The notes below the pieces were generated by a model. It had not been told where the DNA came from. It saw only the letters and a list, made by a program, of their open reading frames with translations, and made no database searches. A program made the translations under genes and the position numbers. Below are positions 1 through 10,001 of a DNA stretch of 64,000 nt, in pieces. The stretch comes from Cytophagales bacterium (GTDB lineage: Bacteria; Bacteroidota; Bacteroidia; Cytophagales; 172606-1), in assembly GCA_030446715.1 (NCBI GenBank), contig JAUJMU010000006.1, positions 286,001-350,000 on the forward strand, written 5' to 3'. Each line of letters begins with the position of its first letter. Within the stretch, counting starts at the first letter, position 1.

Positions 1-969
1 GTATTTGGAACAATAGGGCGGGTAGTGGGCTACTCTTATGTGAATGCCGGTAGCATCAGCGAGTCGTTGTAAATTATACTTGAAGAGGCGGTTGGCTGAG
101 CCATTGGAGCCGCCTCCGTCACAGAACAGCAGCAGTCTTTGAGGGGCAGCTGCTTGATTGAGCACATACCTTTGCAAATACAGTTTGAGCGAGTCAACGG
201 CAAAATCAGCCGTTTGCCGGCTTTCCCCAAGCAGGATACAGCCCTGTTTGGCCCCTACATCATACACCCCATAAGGACAAAGCAGGCCCTTGGCCTCACT
301 GTTGAAGTCATGGTCAAAAGCACCAACGGCTTGTTGGCCGTACACTGAACCCTTGCGGTAAAACTCCCCCAAATACTCCTTCTTCTTGCCGTCAATGCTT
401 AAAATCAACTCCGACTCATACTCCTTACGCACGGCTGCAATGCGCTCAAACTGCTCACTGCGGCCTTGCGCCTGCTTAATGGTTATGTTTTTACGCATCG
501 AACGGCGGCCCAGGTGAAACTGCTTAAACAAGCCTCTTGCCGTATAAGCACTCACTGATCGTCCTTTTGTAGTCAATAGCAATACTTACCTCCCGGGGAG
601 TCAGATAAGTCCATTGCTGCCCGTTGTGAGGATTACCCGCCAGGGGCATCTGGATCAGGGCCAGAAATTCCCCCGCCAGCGCTTCACTAGCTAAGATTGC
701 TTTTCGTCCGCCTCCCGCCCGTCTTGTGCCGAGCGGGAGGCAATTTCTTTTTTTAACTCTTTGATGCCTCGCTCCAAGGCCTTTTGGCTCATGCCAAACA
801 GATTGCTGATATACTTGATGCCCCCATGACCTAGTTTGATTGCTTCCACGGAGGCATAATGCCGCTTATGTTTCTCCTCCATCACCGAAAACAGATACAC
901 CATATCTGCCTCTATTTCCTTACTATATGTACCCCTCATTCGACTTGGCTTTTGTGGATGGTTTGTCAC
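1..969 (-). pseudogene. ISAzo13-family transposase, frameshifted and cut by window edge
   Basis: The N-terminal piece (691-969) has the ISAzo13 start region with the motif GHGGIKYISNLFGMS, a helix-turn-helix. The frame then stops at 691-693 and the protein continues in another frame (SEALAGEFLALIQMPLAGN). It shifts again near 560 into a long open stretch that runs off the left edge. That stretch shows the family DDE landmarks: LILSIDGKKKEYLG, HDFNSEAKGLLCPYGVYDVG and CDGGGSNGSANRLFKYNLQ. The order matches the family from end to end, so this is one decayed gene with at least two indels. The C-terminal end lies outside the window. Confidence 0.85.
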
Positions 970-1038
970 TGCTTTCCCCTACAACAACACCCCCTACCTA
1001 TTCTCTCCTCAAATCCGACACTTATTTCTCAACCGTTA

Positions 1039-2331
1039 CTAAGTACACTGTAATCCAAGTTTTCTGGTATTTTTACCTGATACTTTCAGGCAGATAAAAA
1101 TGCAGAAACAACATATTCAGTTAACGGAAACGGATCGGCAGTATGTGGAAGAATTACTGGGGAAAGGAAGCCTGCCGGTAAAAACCTTCAGGCGGGCAAC
1201 GGCTTTGCTGGAACTGGACCGGGGCAAAACCCTGGAAGCGGTGGCCGCCACCCTTGGAGTAGCTAATGATACGGTGGCCGGCTGGCGCAATCAGTACCGG
1301 AGTGACAGACTGAGCTTTCTTACCGATAAAGCCCGCAGCGGGCGGCCGGTGGTGATTGAGGGTGAACAGCGGGCAAAGATTACGGCGCTTGCCTGTTCTC
1401 AGCCTCCTCAGGGGCATAGCCGGTGGACGCTCAGACTACTGGCCGGTAAAGCAGTGGAGCTGGCGTAGTGTGACCATCTTTCGCATGATTATGCAGGCAA
1501 GCTGTTAAAAAAAACGAGTTGAAGCCTCACCTGAAGCGCACCTGGTGCATCGGGGTAGTAAGTTCAGTGTTCATTGCCCTGATGGAAAGACTGCTCTGGC
1601 TCTGCAGTCTGGCTTATGATGAACAGTACCCGGTCATATGTTTTGACGAAAGACCCTGCTTTCTCATCGGAGAGGTAGTGGCAGGCCTGCCCATGCAGGC
1701 TGGTCAGGTCAGCAAAGAGCATTACGGCTATGCAAAAAACGGCTCCTGCTGTTTACTGGCGGCGATTGAACCCCTGACTGGTAAGAGACCCGGACAGGTG
1801 CACAGGCAAAGGACAAAAAAAGAATACACCCTCTTCATGCAGGCACTGGCCGGAAAGTATCCTTCGGCTCATAAGATCAGACTCGTGCAGGATAATCTCA
1901 ACACCCATAACGCAAGTGCCTTCTGTGCGCATCTGCCGGCCGGGGAAGCTTTTGCCCTGGCCCAGCGGTTTGAATTCTACTATACGCCCAGGTCTGCTTC
2001 CTGGCTGAACATGATCGGAATCGGGTTCTCTGCTTTGGCCCGCCAGTGTCTCAACCGCCGCATACCCACGCAGGATGAACCGGAAAGACAGGTTCTGGCC
2101 CTGATCACGGAACGGGAAGAAAAACAAATCAGAATCACCTGGCAGTTCTCCATTCAGTCCGCCAGAAGCTTAACCGGCATTATCAGAAGGTGAATGCCGA
2201 CAATCATTCAATCTGTGATGCTAATCCGGAAACAGAAAATGAAATAGTTTCTGCCAATGGGGCTGACGCAGATTTCAGACTAAATTCAAATCCGGCAAAA
2301 TACCCTGAAACTTGGATTACAGAGTATTAAG
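1039..2331 (+). mobile_element. IS630-family insertion sequence with matched terminal inverted repeats
   Basis: Imperfect terminal inverted repeats of about 36 bases face each other at 1037-1073 and 2297-2333. Both contain CTGTAATCCAAGTTT or its near match, followed by GGTATTTT. The element is flanked by TA on both sides (1037-1038 and 2332-2333), the target duplication typical of IS630. It encloses the split transposase at 1100-2193. The ends are intact, so the element as a unit is complete even though its gene is damaged. Confidence 0.85.
1100..2193 (+). pseudogene. IS630-family transposase, split by an internal stop and a -1 shift
   Basis: The first part (1100-1468, 122 aa) is the helix-turn-helix half, with the motif TLGVANDTVAGWRNQY. 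An in-frame TAG at 1466-1468 ends it. Homology continues in the same frame (DHLSHDYAGKLLKK) up to a run of eight A at about 1507-1514, where the frame moves by -1 into NELKPHLKRTWCIG. The second part (1519-2193) is the DDE catalytic half: VICFDERPC, LVQDNLNTHNAS and YYTPRSASWLNMIG. The glutamate normally found in the WLN(M/I)xE motif is replaced (NMIGIG). The A-run shift could be programmed, but the TAG and the altered catalytic motif suggest an inactive gene. Confidence 0.85.
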
Positions 2332-2395
2332 TACCCGAGCAGAAGGTTTTGGGTATTTTCATTTGTGTTAGCTTTGCGGGAAAAAGGATTTCAGG

Positions 2396-2560
2396 ATGCG
2401 GTTTGTAAAACTAACTCAGGAGCAGCAGCAGCAATTGGAGAGACTCTACCGGGAGAGTGACAATCACCGGGAAGGGCAACGGGCTCAGGCCCTGCTGTCA
2501 AGTAAGCGGGGCTATAGAATGGAGCAGTCAGCCGATTTGTTCTCCGCAGACAGGGACACA
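2396..2560 (+). pseudogene. N-terminal fragment of a second IS630-type transposase
   Basis: The start MRFVKLTQEQQQQLERLYRE parallels the first residues of the IS630 transposase at 22538 (MRYIKELSEEQKQDLEEGH), followed by HREGQRAQALLSSKRGYRMEQSA versus HRFRIRCQAILLSHQGYSV. Similarity stops near 2560 (about 55 codons), where the recognition helix should come. The remaining reading frame is purine-rich and has no recognisable domain. This is a remnant. Confidence 0.6.
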
Positions 2561-3206
2561 TGGAGCGAAGGTGCTCCAGTAGCAACTGGTTTGGCAGTTG
2601 GGAGAAACAGCAGGAAAAACAGGAGCGGAAACGAAAGTCGGGAAAGGGAAACAAGTCCGGGTCGAACGAACAGAATGAACGGCTGGGTGAGGAAACAAGC
2701 CCGAAAACAGGAATCGTAGCCGGCAGTCAACGAAGACAAATAACGGTTCCGGCCAGAAACAACGCAGAGACGAGTTGACAAAGCCGGAAGTCAGCCAACA
2801 GATAAAACAGACGTTTGGCCAGCGGAATGAAAGCCGGGAAGAGACGACGAAAGCCGAAGGTCAACGAATGAAAAAACAATGAAGAGAAAGGCCGAACGGC
2901 TAACACCGCGTTCTATTAGAAAGTCAAGCTTTTTGATATAATTTTTTAAAGATCCGGTTTGGTTAAAGACAAGGGTATCCCTTAGGCCAAAAGGCCCTGA
3001 AGTCAAGAGCTGATTTTTCCGCTTCCCCCTTCAGAAGCAAAGTTAAGGGTCGGCTCCCCCTGTCAAGGGTAAAGCAAGCAGCGCCTTCGCACTAGCGGCC
3101 AAAAGGCTGCCCTTGACAGGGGGAGCCTTCCCCTTGAAAAGGCTTCTAAGCGGGGGAAGCTACCAGTCTGGGTAAGCCTAGAGAGGTCGGTTAAGTGTTA
3201 TTGTTA
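2561..3206. other. Gene-free purine-biased stretch between IS remnants
   Basis: From about 2590 to 2900 the plus strand is dominated by G and A (GAAAC, GGAAAG and CGAAGA-like words) with few T, unlike the neighbouring genes. All frames that stay open here are low-complexity and match nothing I recognise. 2900-3010 is AT-rich. The inverted repeat at 3016-3165 is listed separately. Confidence 0.5.
3016..3165. repeat. Nested inverted repeat (large hairpin)
   Basis: An 18-base perfect inverted repeat (GGCTCCCCCTGTCAAGGG and its complement) has arms near 3051-3068 and 3109-3126. It is nested inside a second, imperfect one whose arms read GCTTCCCCC..AGAAGC and its complement (about 3020-3038 and 3140-3160). 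The structure lies just downstream of the IS110 transposase fragment, which is read on the minus strand. It could be a strong transcription stop or part of the element's structured non-coding end. Confidence 0.7.
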
Positions 3207-3740
3207 TCAGCGTTGCAGAACTACGTAAGGCGAGTTTCTGCGAACAACCGAAAACATGCGGCTTAAGAGTTTGTTGCGGATGGAATTAAGGATGACCATG
3301 TGAGGCTTTCCTTCCTTGAGCTTTCGCTGGTAGTAGCGGCGGTACTCAGTATCAAGGCGGAGCATGTTGACTGCTCCAATCGTCATTAGTCCTTTCAGCT
3401 TCCGGTTGGCAATGGGAGAGGTTTTGGTTCTGCCTCTGATACTGCTGCCGGATTGCCGGGGAAAAGGGGCCGAGCCAATGTAACAGGCAAACTTGCGCCA
3501 GCAGGCGAACTTGGTAAAGCCTTCTGAGCAGGCAATCACATGGGCAGCAATGAGCAGACCTGCTCCCGGTACTGAGCAGAGGAGTTTGGCTTGCGGCTCC
3601 AGCTCGGGCGCCTTGAGCAGTTCCTTGATCTGCTGATTGACTTTCTTTAGCTGTTCCTTGGCGGCTTTTGTTTGTTTCTGCAGGGAGGTGAGGTACTCCC
3701 CGTTTTTAGGACCAGTAATTGGGGATTTCAAGTTGAAATT
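3207..3740 (-). pseudogene. IS110-family transposase, C-terminal part only
   Basis: About 174 codons carry the transposase_20 region: LLCSVPGAGLLIAAHVIA (helix-hairpin-helix-like), KFACWRKFACYIGSAPFPRQSG, then LKGLMTIGAVNMLRLDTEYRRYY and KGKPHMVILNSIRNKLLSR-type sequence. This is the C-terminal half of IS110-type DEDD recombinases. The N-terminal RuvC-like catalytic half is missing, because the gene ends abruptly where the IS3 remnant begins near 3745. The catalytic serine motif region (SGSSIRGRTKTS) is present. It cannot be active alone. Confidence 0.85.
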
Positions 3741-3745
3741 TTGAC

Positions 3746-4595
3746 TCAGGCACTACTGGCCAGAGAGCTGTAATAGACTGAGGCAGGCAGTTTCCTGCCA
3801 ATGCCCTGGTGATACTTCTGGTAATTGTACCTTTCAAAGAAAGCCTTCAGGCCCTGGTATAACTCCCATCCGTTCTCAGGTGGGCTCAGGTAAACATGCG
3901 GATCTAATTTGATCCGCTTCATATTTGACGGTTCGCCATAGCCTTTCAATGTAAACGTTGTCAATGGCTCTGCCTTTGCCGTCCATACTGATCTGAATGT
4001 GATGGCCCAAAACACACTCTACCCATTTTTTGCAGGTAAACTGGCTGCCTTGACCGGAGTTGACAATAAGGGGCTTTCCGTGACGAACAAGAGCTTCTTC
4101 CAGGGTAGCTACCACCCAATCAGCATCCATACTGTTGGAAATGTCCCAGCCGACGACAAACCGGCTATATACATCAATGACTGCTACCAGGTACATAAAC
4201 CCTTTGGCCATTGGAATATAAGTGATGTCCACCTGCCAGACCTGATTACTCTGGCTGATCTCCAGGTTTCGCAGCAGATAGGGATATACGTATTCGGCTT
4301 TGCCCGGCTTGCTTAGGTTCCGTTTTGGGAAAATGGCCATGATGCCCATTTTCCTTAAAAGGCGCCTTACCCGCTTGTGATTAACCACATAGCCTTGAGC
4401 CCGCAAGTAATCCTGCATCTGCAATACCCCTTCAGTGGGGTAATTTAGATACCGCTCATCCAATAGCCTCATTAACCGTAGGTTCTGTAGGTTCTCTTCC
4501 GTCTCTGTTGCCAGCTGGTAATACAAGCCGCTTCGGTGCAGCCCCAGCAGTTGGCACTGAGTCCTTACACTGAGTTTACTGTTCGTATCGATCAT
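3746..4595 (-). pseudogene. IS3-family OrfB transposase, frameshifted and catalytically altered
   Basis: The main frame (3876-4595) starts MIDTNSKLSVRTQCQLLGL and has the HTH_21 region (YLNYPTEGVLQMQDYLRAQG) and the rve integrase core: WQVDITYIPM holds the first Asp, and RAIDNVYIERLWRT holds the Glu. The second Asp motif, normally HSDQGSQ, reads NSGQGSQ, so the catalytic Asp has become Gly. Near 3890 the frame breaks, and the C-terminus (LSPPENGWELYQGLKAFFERYN) continues in another frame to 3746. Both lesions argue for a dead gene. The partner OrfA lies just upstream at 4610-4886. Confidence 0.85.
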
Positions 4596-4609
4596 GCTCC
4601 GTAGCTCCT

Positions 4610-4886
4610 TTAACCCAGTTTCTTCAAGCTTTTTTTTAGAAACTCATTTTCTGGACCTGATACGTTGTTCATCTTCGGCTTCGTTCCAGCCAGCCGATTC
4701 TGGCGTACAACTGGTCCGGATCGATTTGCTCCTCAGATTGAGCGTCTGATGGCTTTTCAAATATGGAGGCGGCCCGGCTTAAAAACTCCTGCTTCCACTT
4801 CCCAATCATGGTAGGGTGGACTTCAAACTTCCCGGACAATTCCGCTAACGTCTCTTTGTCTTTGAGGGCCTCCGGACCGCCGGCCA
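4610..4886 (-). pseudogene. IS3-family OrfA fragment
   Basis: Reading the minus strand gives ALKDKETLAELSGKFEVHP then TMIGKWKQEFLSRAASIFE, the helix-turn-helix of IS3 OrfA proteins. A coiled-coil-like tail (DPDQLYARIGWLE) follows. The tail changes frame near 4665 before the expected ending NEFLKKSLKKLG. The 5' end is lost at the junction with the IS630 fragment near 4887. It is read just ahead of OrfB, as in other IS3 elements. Confidence 0.7.
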
Positions 4887-4893
4887 GGCCAGC

Positions 4894-5591
4894 ATGGACT
4901 TATCCCATCAGAAAGCCCACGCTGATTATGCCAATGCCGATGCTCAGGAACAGCAAGCCTTTCGGGAAAGCTTCAAAAAGACGCTTTCAGAGAGTGACCA
5001 AAGGACGGCAGTAGTGGCATATGACGCATTTTCAATAAGTGAAAAACCGGCCACTTCCTACGGCTGGGCTGAAAAGAACACCAGACCGAAAGTGAAAACC
5101 AATGAAAAAAAGCAGAAAGGGTCAATGCACTCTCAGCCGGACCTGATACGAGTGTAACATCGGCCAGAGAGATGTTTTCAGCAGAGTGTTTCTTTCAGGC
5201 ACAAAAACAAGCCCGATCCGGGCAGGCAGCCTGCTATATGCCCGCTTTAAGCCAAGCCCTCCAAGCCCGGGGCTTCACAAAAGCGCATATATTCCCGGAT
5301 AACAATCCTGCCCGCAAGCAGAAGATGCAGGACTTGTTTGGCAGGCAGGCCAAAGAGTTAACCATAGAAGTAGTTTTTGAGTTTTTCCCCAGATACTCTC
5401 CCAAACTCAATCTGGCAGAATACCTGATCCACTTATTCCGGCAAAAGTGTCTGCATCACGCCGACCATAAGCGTAACCTGAAAGAAGTTGAAGACCAACT
5501 CCCCGGCTTACTCCATCAAAAACAGTTTGTTCCCCAGCAGCAACTTGTCAATATCCTCCAGCATATTGAAAACCTCATTATCCAAACCTAA
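4894..5591 (+). pseudogene. IS630/DDE_3 transposase, C-terminal half, frameshifted
   Basis: The first frame (4894-5157) carries QRTAVVAYDAFSISEKPATSYGW, corresponding to the first catalytic motif region. After a shift the second frame (5172-5591) carries HIFPDNNPARKQKMQDLF and FEFFPRYSPKLNLAEYLIHLFRQ, the Asp and Glu motifs of DDE_3 superfamily transposases. There is no helix-turn-helix half; upstream sequence belongs to the IS3 remnant. It is a decayed, 5'-truncated copy, possibly the missing half of an element related to the fragment at 2396. Confidence 0.75.
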
Positions 5592-6004
5592 AGCCTATCA
5601 CCCCAAAGGGAATATTTGAGGAAAACCCGTATTTTGAAGTAGTTGAGTGGATAAAGTCTTGAAACAGGAGAAAACACAGAGGAAATAAAAATCAGATGAA
5701 AACGCGCTATAACAACTAAGGCTTCAAGCGGCCCGCAGGACCCAGCGTTGAAGCCGGTGTTGCACGAGACCGGAGGTAGCGGAAGTATACTTATGGGGGA
5801 AGAATCAGAAAGGGCGGCAGTAAGGGGCAAAAACAGGAGAGCACTTTTGGAGACGGGAGTGCTTTTTTAGCGGCCGGAGGTACCTCAGCGGTCGTTTCTA
5901 CAGCAGCCGGAAGGGTGAGGGAGGCTGTTTTGAGCGCTGTTTTTTTCCTTCAGGCAACAGCAATCCGGCCCACCCTTCACGGGCAGGCAAAAAGCCTGCA
6001 GCAG
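5592..6004. other. Gene-free stretch before the IS91-type element
   Basis: No frame here shows a recognisable domain. The stretch probably holds the terminal non-coding sequence of the IS91-type element, whose transposase ends at 6005. I could not locate an exact end. Confidence 0.4.
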
Positions 6005-7162
6005 CTACTGTGCCCCGGCCAGTGCATTTACCCCGGCCAGTGCGGCCAGAGGGGCTGGTCCGGCCCGGATAAAACAGCAGACGGTGAGCATGGTGAAAGA
6101 TTTACAGCAGGGGCAGGTGGAAAGGTTCAGTCCCAGCCGGGCGCGGGCCAGTTCCCTTTTCTGCTGTTTGCTCAGGGGCACAAACTCCTTTCCCATCTGC
6201 GCCATCAGCAGGGGTAAGAGCTTTGGTTTGGCGCGGCTGCTTAAGAAGCCAAAGTGGCGGATCCGGACGAAAGCTCTGGGCAGAATGTGGAGGGAGAAGC
6301 GGCGGATGAACTCCAGCGGGGCAAGGCCCATGGATTTCTTTTTGCCTTCCTGCCGGTAATCCTTATAAGAGAAGGTGATCTGCTCCTTTTCCACCGACAG
6401 CAGGCGGTGGTTGGAGATGGCCACCTTGTGGGTATAGCAGCCAAGGTATTCAATCACCTGCTTTGGACCAGAGAAAGGTCGTTTGGCGTACACCACCCAC
6501 GGCTTTCCAAACAGAGCCGGGCAGAGAGCCGGATCCAGATCAGTAAAACTTTTCCGCAGTCCGGCCACAAACTTTGCCCGGAATACTGTGCTCATGGCTT
6601 TGACGGGAAAGAGAAACTTTCCCTTACTGCGGGCCAGCTTCCACTTGCCACTCCCGGTGATGCCGCCCCCGGGTACGATGCAGTGCAGGTGGGGATGGAG
6701 AGACAGGGTCTGTCCCCAGGTATGGAGAATGGCGGTCATGCCGGCCTGAGCACCCAGATGCCGGTGATCTGAAGCAAAAGCTTTCACCGTCTGCCATGCC
6801 GCTTCAAATAGTAATCCGTAGAGCCGGGCCGGCTGGTGCAGGGCCAGCGGGTTGAGCAGATCCGGCAGGGTGAAGACCACGTGGAAATACGGCACGGGCA
6901 GCAGTTCGTTTTCCCTTGAGAGCATCCACTCTTCCCTTTGCAGGTTCTGGCATTTGGGGCAGTGGCGGTTGCGGCAGGAGTTATAGGATATCCGGACGTG
7001 ACTGCACTCCGAGCAGGCATCCACGTGTCCGCCCAGAGCCGCCGTGCGGCATTGCCTGAGGGCACTCAGCGTGCGCAGCTGCCAGCTGTTGATGGAAGCG
7101 GCTTGTTCCACCTGTGGCCAGTGCTGCTCGAGAATCTGCGCCAGCTCAAAGGCGGGTCCCAT
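6005..7162 (-). CDS. IS91-family transposase (Y2 HUH type)
   Basis: This 385 aa protein is predicted to nick and replicate its own element by rolling circle. The N-terminal zinc-binding region has Cys50, Cys53, Cys63, Cys68 and Cys71 (CSECSHVRISYNSCRNRHCPKC). The HUH motif HPHLH lies at 156-160, and two tyrosines (Tyr239 and Tyr243 in VIEYLGCYTH) form the YxxxY active site. Length and domain order fit full-length IS91 enzymes, so it may be active. The 5' end overlaps the preceding tyrosine-recombinase gene by 97 bases in another frame, suggesting translational coupling. The C-terminal tail is alanine-rich and less conserved. Confidence 0.88.
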   Translation of the reverse strand: MGPAFELAQILEQHWPQVEQAASINSWQLRTLSALRQCRTAALGGHVDACSECSHVRISYNSCRNRHCPKCQNLQREEWMLSRENELLPVPYFHVVFTLPDLLNPLALHQPARLYGLLFEAAWQTVKAFASDHRHLGAQAGMTAILHTWGQTLSLHPHLHCIVPGGGITGSGKWKLARSKGKFLFPVKAMSTVFRAKFVAGLRKSFTDLDPALCPALFGKPWVVYAKRPFSGPKQVIEYLGCYTHKVAISNHRLLSVEKEQITFSYKDYRQEGKKKSMGLAPLEFIRRFSLHILPRAFVRIRHFGFLSSRAKPKLLPLLMAQMGKEFVPLSKQQKRELARARLGLNLSTCPCCKSFTMLTVCCFIRAGPAPLAALAGVNALAGAQ

Positions 7163-8196
7163 TGCCGGGTATGGCCTTTGGCCGGAGCCTGAGGAGCCGG
7201 CTGAGCAGCAGTTACCGGAGCATAGAGGGTATCGAGAGGACTATGAGAGACAGCTGGTCTGACCCGGGCAATGTGCAGGTAGATCAGCGTGGTTTCAATG
7301 GCTTTATGCCCCAGCAGGTCTTTGATGGAAAGGATATCCAGATCATCCTCGGGCAGGTGAGTGGCATAGGAATGGCGGAGCGTATGCACGCAGAGGGGCT
7401 TGAGGATTCCGGCTTTCTTTCGGGCTTCCTTCACCACCCACTGCACGCCTCTCTGGGAAAGCTGGGAGCTGTGATCCTTGCCGGTAAAGAGATACTCCTT
7501 TGGCTGTTCGGCTTCCAGGTACCGGAGCATGCCTCTTCTGAGCATCTGGCCTAAGGGAACATAGCGGTCTTTTCTGCCTTTGCCCTGGCGGACGCGGACC
7601 ATGCCCCGGTCCAGATCCACGTCTTTTACTTTCAGATTCCTCACCTCACTGCAGCGCAGGCCGCAGCCGTAGGTGAGGGCCAGCAAAAGCCGGTGTTTAA
7701 GTAAGACTGGGGCGATGAGCAGGGCCTTTACCTCCTGCTTGCTCAAAACGACGGGCAGCTTCTTGTCTCTTTTCAGCTCGGGCAACTCCACCACCCGCTC
7801 ATCAAGGCCTTCCAGACGGAGCACAAAGCGGAGACCGTAGACAGCGTGTTTGAAGTACGTATCCGGGGGGGCTCTCCGGGACTTGATCAGGTAGAGGTAA
7901 TCCTGCAGTTGTTCAGCGTCTGATTCAGTAGGCAGAGAGTTGAAGTGCAGCGCAATCTGGGCAATGTGGCGGCCGTAGCTTTTCAGGGTGCTCATGCTTT
8001 TACCCGAAAGCACGATCTTGCGCCCAAGGCGATGATAGAGGTCATCAAAACCGGCTACCTGAGCACAAGCCCGGGCCACTACACTGACACTGCAGGGGTC
8101 TGCCTTTTTTAGCTGCCGGCCCGGGAGCCTCAAAAGGGGTAAGCGTTTCACTTTCAGCCGGAAAGTGGGAAAAGGGGGATTCTGAGAAGTTTGCAT
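7066..8196 (-). CDS. Tyrosine recombinase/integrase linked to the IS91-type transposase
   Basis: The protein is XerD-like. An N-terminal SAM-like core-binding region (SMSTLKSYGRHIAQIALHFNSLPTE) is followed by the catalytic domain: first Arg in TYGCGLRCSEVRNLKVKDVD, the HxxR box in HTLRHSYATHL, LLGHKAIETT, and the nucleophile Tyr in LIYLHIA. I prefer the ATG at 8196 (MQTSQNPPF), giving 376 aa. The open frame extends to 8280, but the extra residues look non-conserved. The last ~50 residues after the active Tyr are Pro/Ala-rich and overlap the transposase start. Integrase plus IS91 transposase pairs are known in this element family. Confidence 0.85.
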   Translation of the reverse strand: MQTSQNPPFPTFRLKVKRLPLLRLPGRQLKKADPCSVSVVARACAQVAGFDDLYHRLGRKIVLSGKSMSTLKSYGRHIAQIALHFNSLPTESDAEQLQDYLYLIKSRRAPPDTYFKHAVYGLRFVLRLEGLDERVVELPELKRDKKLPVVLSKQEVKALLIAPVLLKHRLLLALTYGCGLRCSEVRNLKVKDVDLDRGMVRVRQGKGRKDRYVPLGQMLRRGMLRYLEAEQPKEYLFTGKDHSSQLSQRGVQWVVKEARKKAGILKPLCVHTLRHSYATHLPEDDLDILSIKDLLGHKAIETTLIYLHIARVRPAVSHSPLDTLYAPVTAAQPAPQAPAKGHTRQWDPPLSWRRFSSSTGHRWNKPLPSTAGSCAR

Positions 8197-8224
8197 ACGT
8201 TTTAAGTTTACGTTTAGGCAAACT

Positions 8225-8241
8225 TCTCCATATATTGGAGA
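8225..8241. repeat. Short palindrome upstream of the recombinase gene
   Basis: TCTCCATATATTGGAGA is a near-perfect palindrome lying between the recombinase start and chrA. It could be an operator or part of the IS91-type terminus. Sequence alone does not decide. Confidence 0.45.
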
Positions 8242-8485
8242 CCATAACTGCATGGCGGAGACAACTACGGCTGACTCCATGCCGCCGGGCCAGTAGGCAG
8301 GGGTGGGTAGGCAGGTCCGGACACAGATGGAGTGGACACAGAGGGGGGCTACGCAGAGCTACCGAAGGTTTCGTGCAACACCAAGCCGACCTTCCAGCCC
8401 GCCGCTGATGCGCATAGCCGACTCGGAGAGCCGCAGTGTGCGGGAAGCCCTGATTCGTCGAAAGCAAATCGTAAAGAGTGACGCT

Positions 8486-9858
8486 ATGGAACAAACCACG
8501 GTAAAAACTGAGAAGCCCTCCTGCCGGGAAGCATTTCTGTTCTGGCTCAAACTGGGCTTTGTCAGCTTCGGCGGCCCGGCCGGTCAGATTGCCATCATGC
8601 ACAACTACCTGGTAGACCAGAAACGCTGGATTTCTGACAGCCGCTTTCTGCACGCCCTCAACTACTGCATGTTGCTGCCTGGTCGGAAGCGCAGCAGCTG
8701 GCCATTTATACGGGCTGGCTCCTGCACGGCGTCCGGGGCGGACTGGTGGCGGGTATTCTGTTTGTGCTGCCTTCGGTGTTTATCCTGCTGGGGCTGAGTG
8801 CCGTATACGTCACTTTCGGAACACTGCCGTGGGTGTACTCGGTGTTCTACGGCCTCAAAGCTGCCGTGGTCGCCATTGTGATTCTGGCCCTGATCAGGAT
8901 CGGAAAAAAGTCGCTGCAGGGACCGCTGCACTACGCCGTGGCTGTCCTCAGCTTCACCGGCATTTATTTCCTGAATGTTCCTTTTCCCTATATCATCCTG
9001 GGCACCATCGGTCTGGCCCTGCTCCTGCTGAAGTTTTCCCCGGCCCTGATTGCGGCGAAAAAGGATGCTGCGAAAACGGCAGCCGATGAAAATGGCTACT
9101 ACCTGAACCGCGATTCGGTGGTGGCAGGCACGGGCTTCAATCCGTTGCGTTTGCTTAAACAGATCTCCCTGTTTCTCCTGCTGTGGATCATTCCGTTTGG
9201 ACTCTTCTATTCCTTCGCTGCGGACTTTTCCTTCTGGAACCAGCTGTCACTTTTTTTTACCAAAGCTGCCTTTGTGACCTTCGGCGGGGCGTACGCGGTG
9301 CTGCCTTACGTGGCGCAGGTAGCTGTTGAAAAGCTGGGCTGGTTGTCAGGCGGAGAAATGATTGACGGCCTGGCCCTTGGCGAAACCACGCCCGGACCAC
9401 TGATCATGGTGCTGGCTTTCGTTGGTTTCATGGCCGGTTACAACCATGCGGGTGGTTCGTTGCTGGCCGGCGCGGCCGGCTTGTTTATCACTTCTTTCTA
9501 TACCTTTCTGCCCTGTTTTCTGTTCATTCTGGCCGGTGCCCCCATGATCGAACGGACCCGGCAGAACACGCAGGTAAAGGCAGCATTGGGCTTGGTCACG
9601 GCTGCGGTAGTCGGCGTGGTACTCAACCTGGCCGTGTATTTCGGACGGGCCGTTGCATTCCCGGATGGCGTTTCCCTTGCGGCTACCGACTGGTTCAGCC
9701 TGATCTGGATTATGATTTCCTTTGTGGCCATGTACCGTTTCAGGATCGGCATGATCACCTGGATTGGCATCAGTGCCGCCGCGGGTCTTGCTCATTACCT
9801 AACCATAGAAGGCTTATACTATGCCGCCCTCACCGTTGATGACTTACTGACCAGATAA
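8486..9858 (+). pseudogene. chrA: Chromate transporter ChrA (two-domain), single-base frameshift
   Basis: This is an inner-membrane chromate transporter of the long (two CHR domain) type, about 457 codons if repaired. The first domain shows [16 protein letters not shown]. The second shows FVTFGGAYAVLPYVAQ and LGETTPGPLIMVLAFVGFMAG. The start ATG at 8486 ([10 protein letters not shown]) fits family N-termini. Near 8682 the frame breaks after LNYCMLLPG and continues in the next frame as a family-typical sequence ([18 protein letters not shown]). Restoring one C in CTGGTCGG would join the halves. Everything after is open to 9858. Either a recent mutation or a sequencing error could explain this. 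The IS91-type element ends only about 200 bases upstream. Confidence 0.88.
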
Positions 9859-10001
9859 GTAGCTGCGCAATTTTAAATTGTGAATTTTAAATTTTGAATG
9901 TCAGAGTAATCGTCTGACTGTCATACTCTTTTAGCTGAAAATCCAAAATACCGAATTAATTTTGCCCGCTTACTTAATTGACCTGAACCGAGGAAGAAAC
10001 A

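Noticed and set aside
2396..2781. Full-length reading of the frames at 2396-2719 and 2512-2781 as genes
   Set aside because: Only the first ~55 codons resemble a transposase; the rest is low-complexity produced by purine bias.
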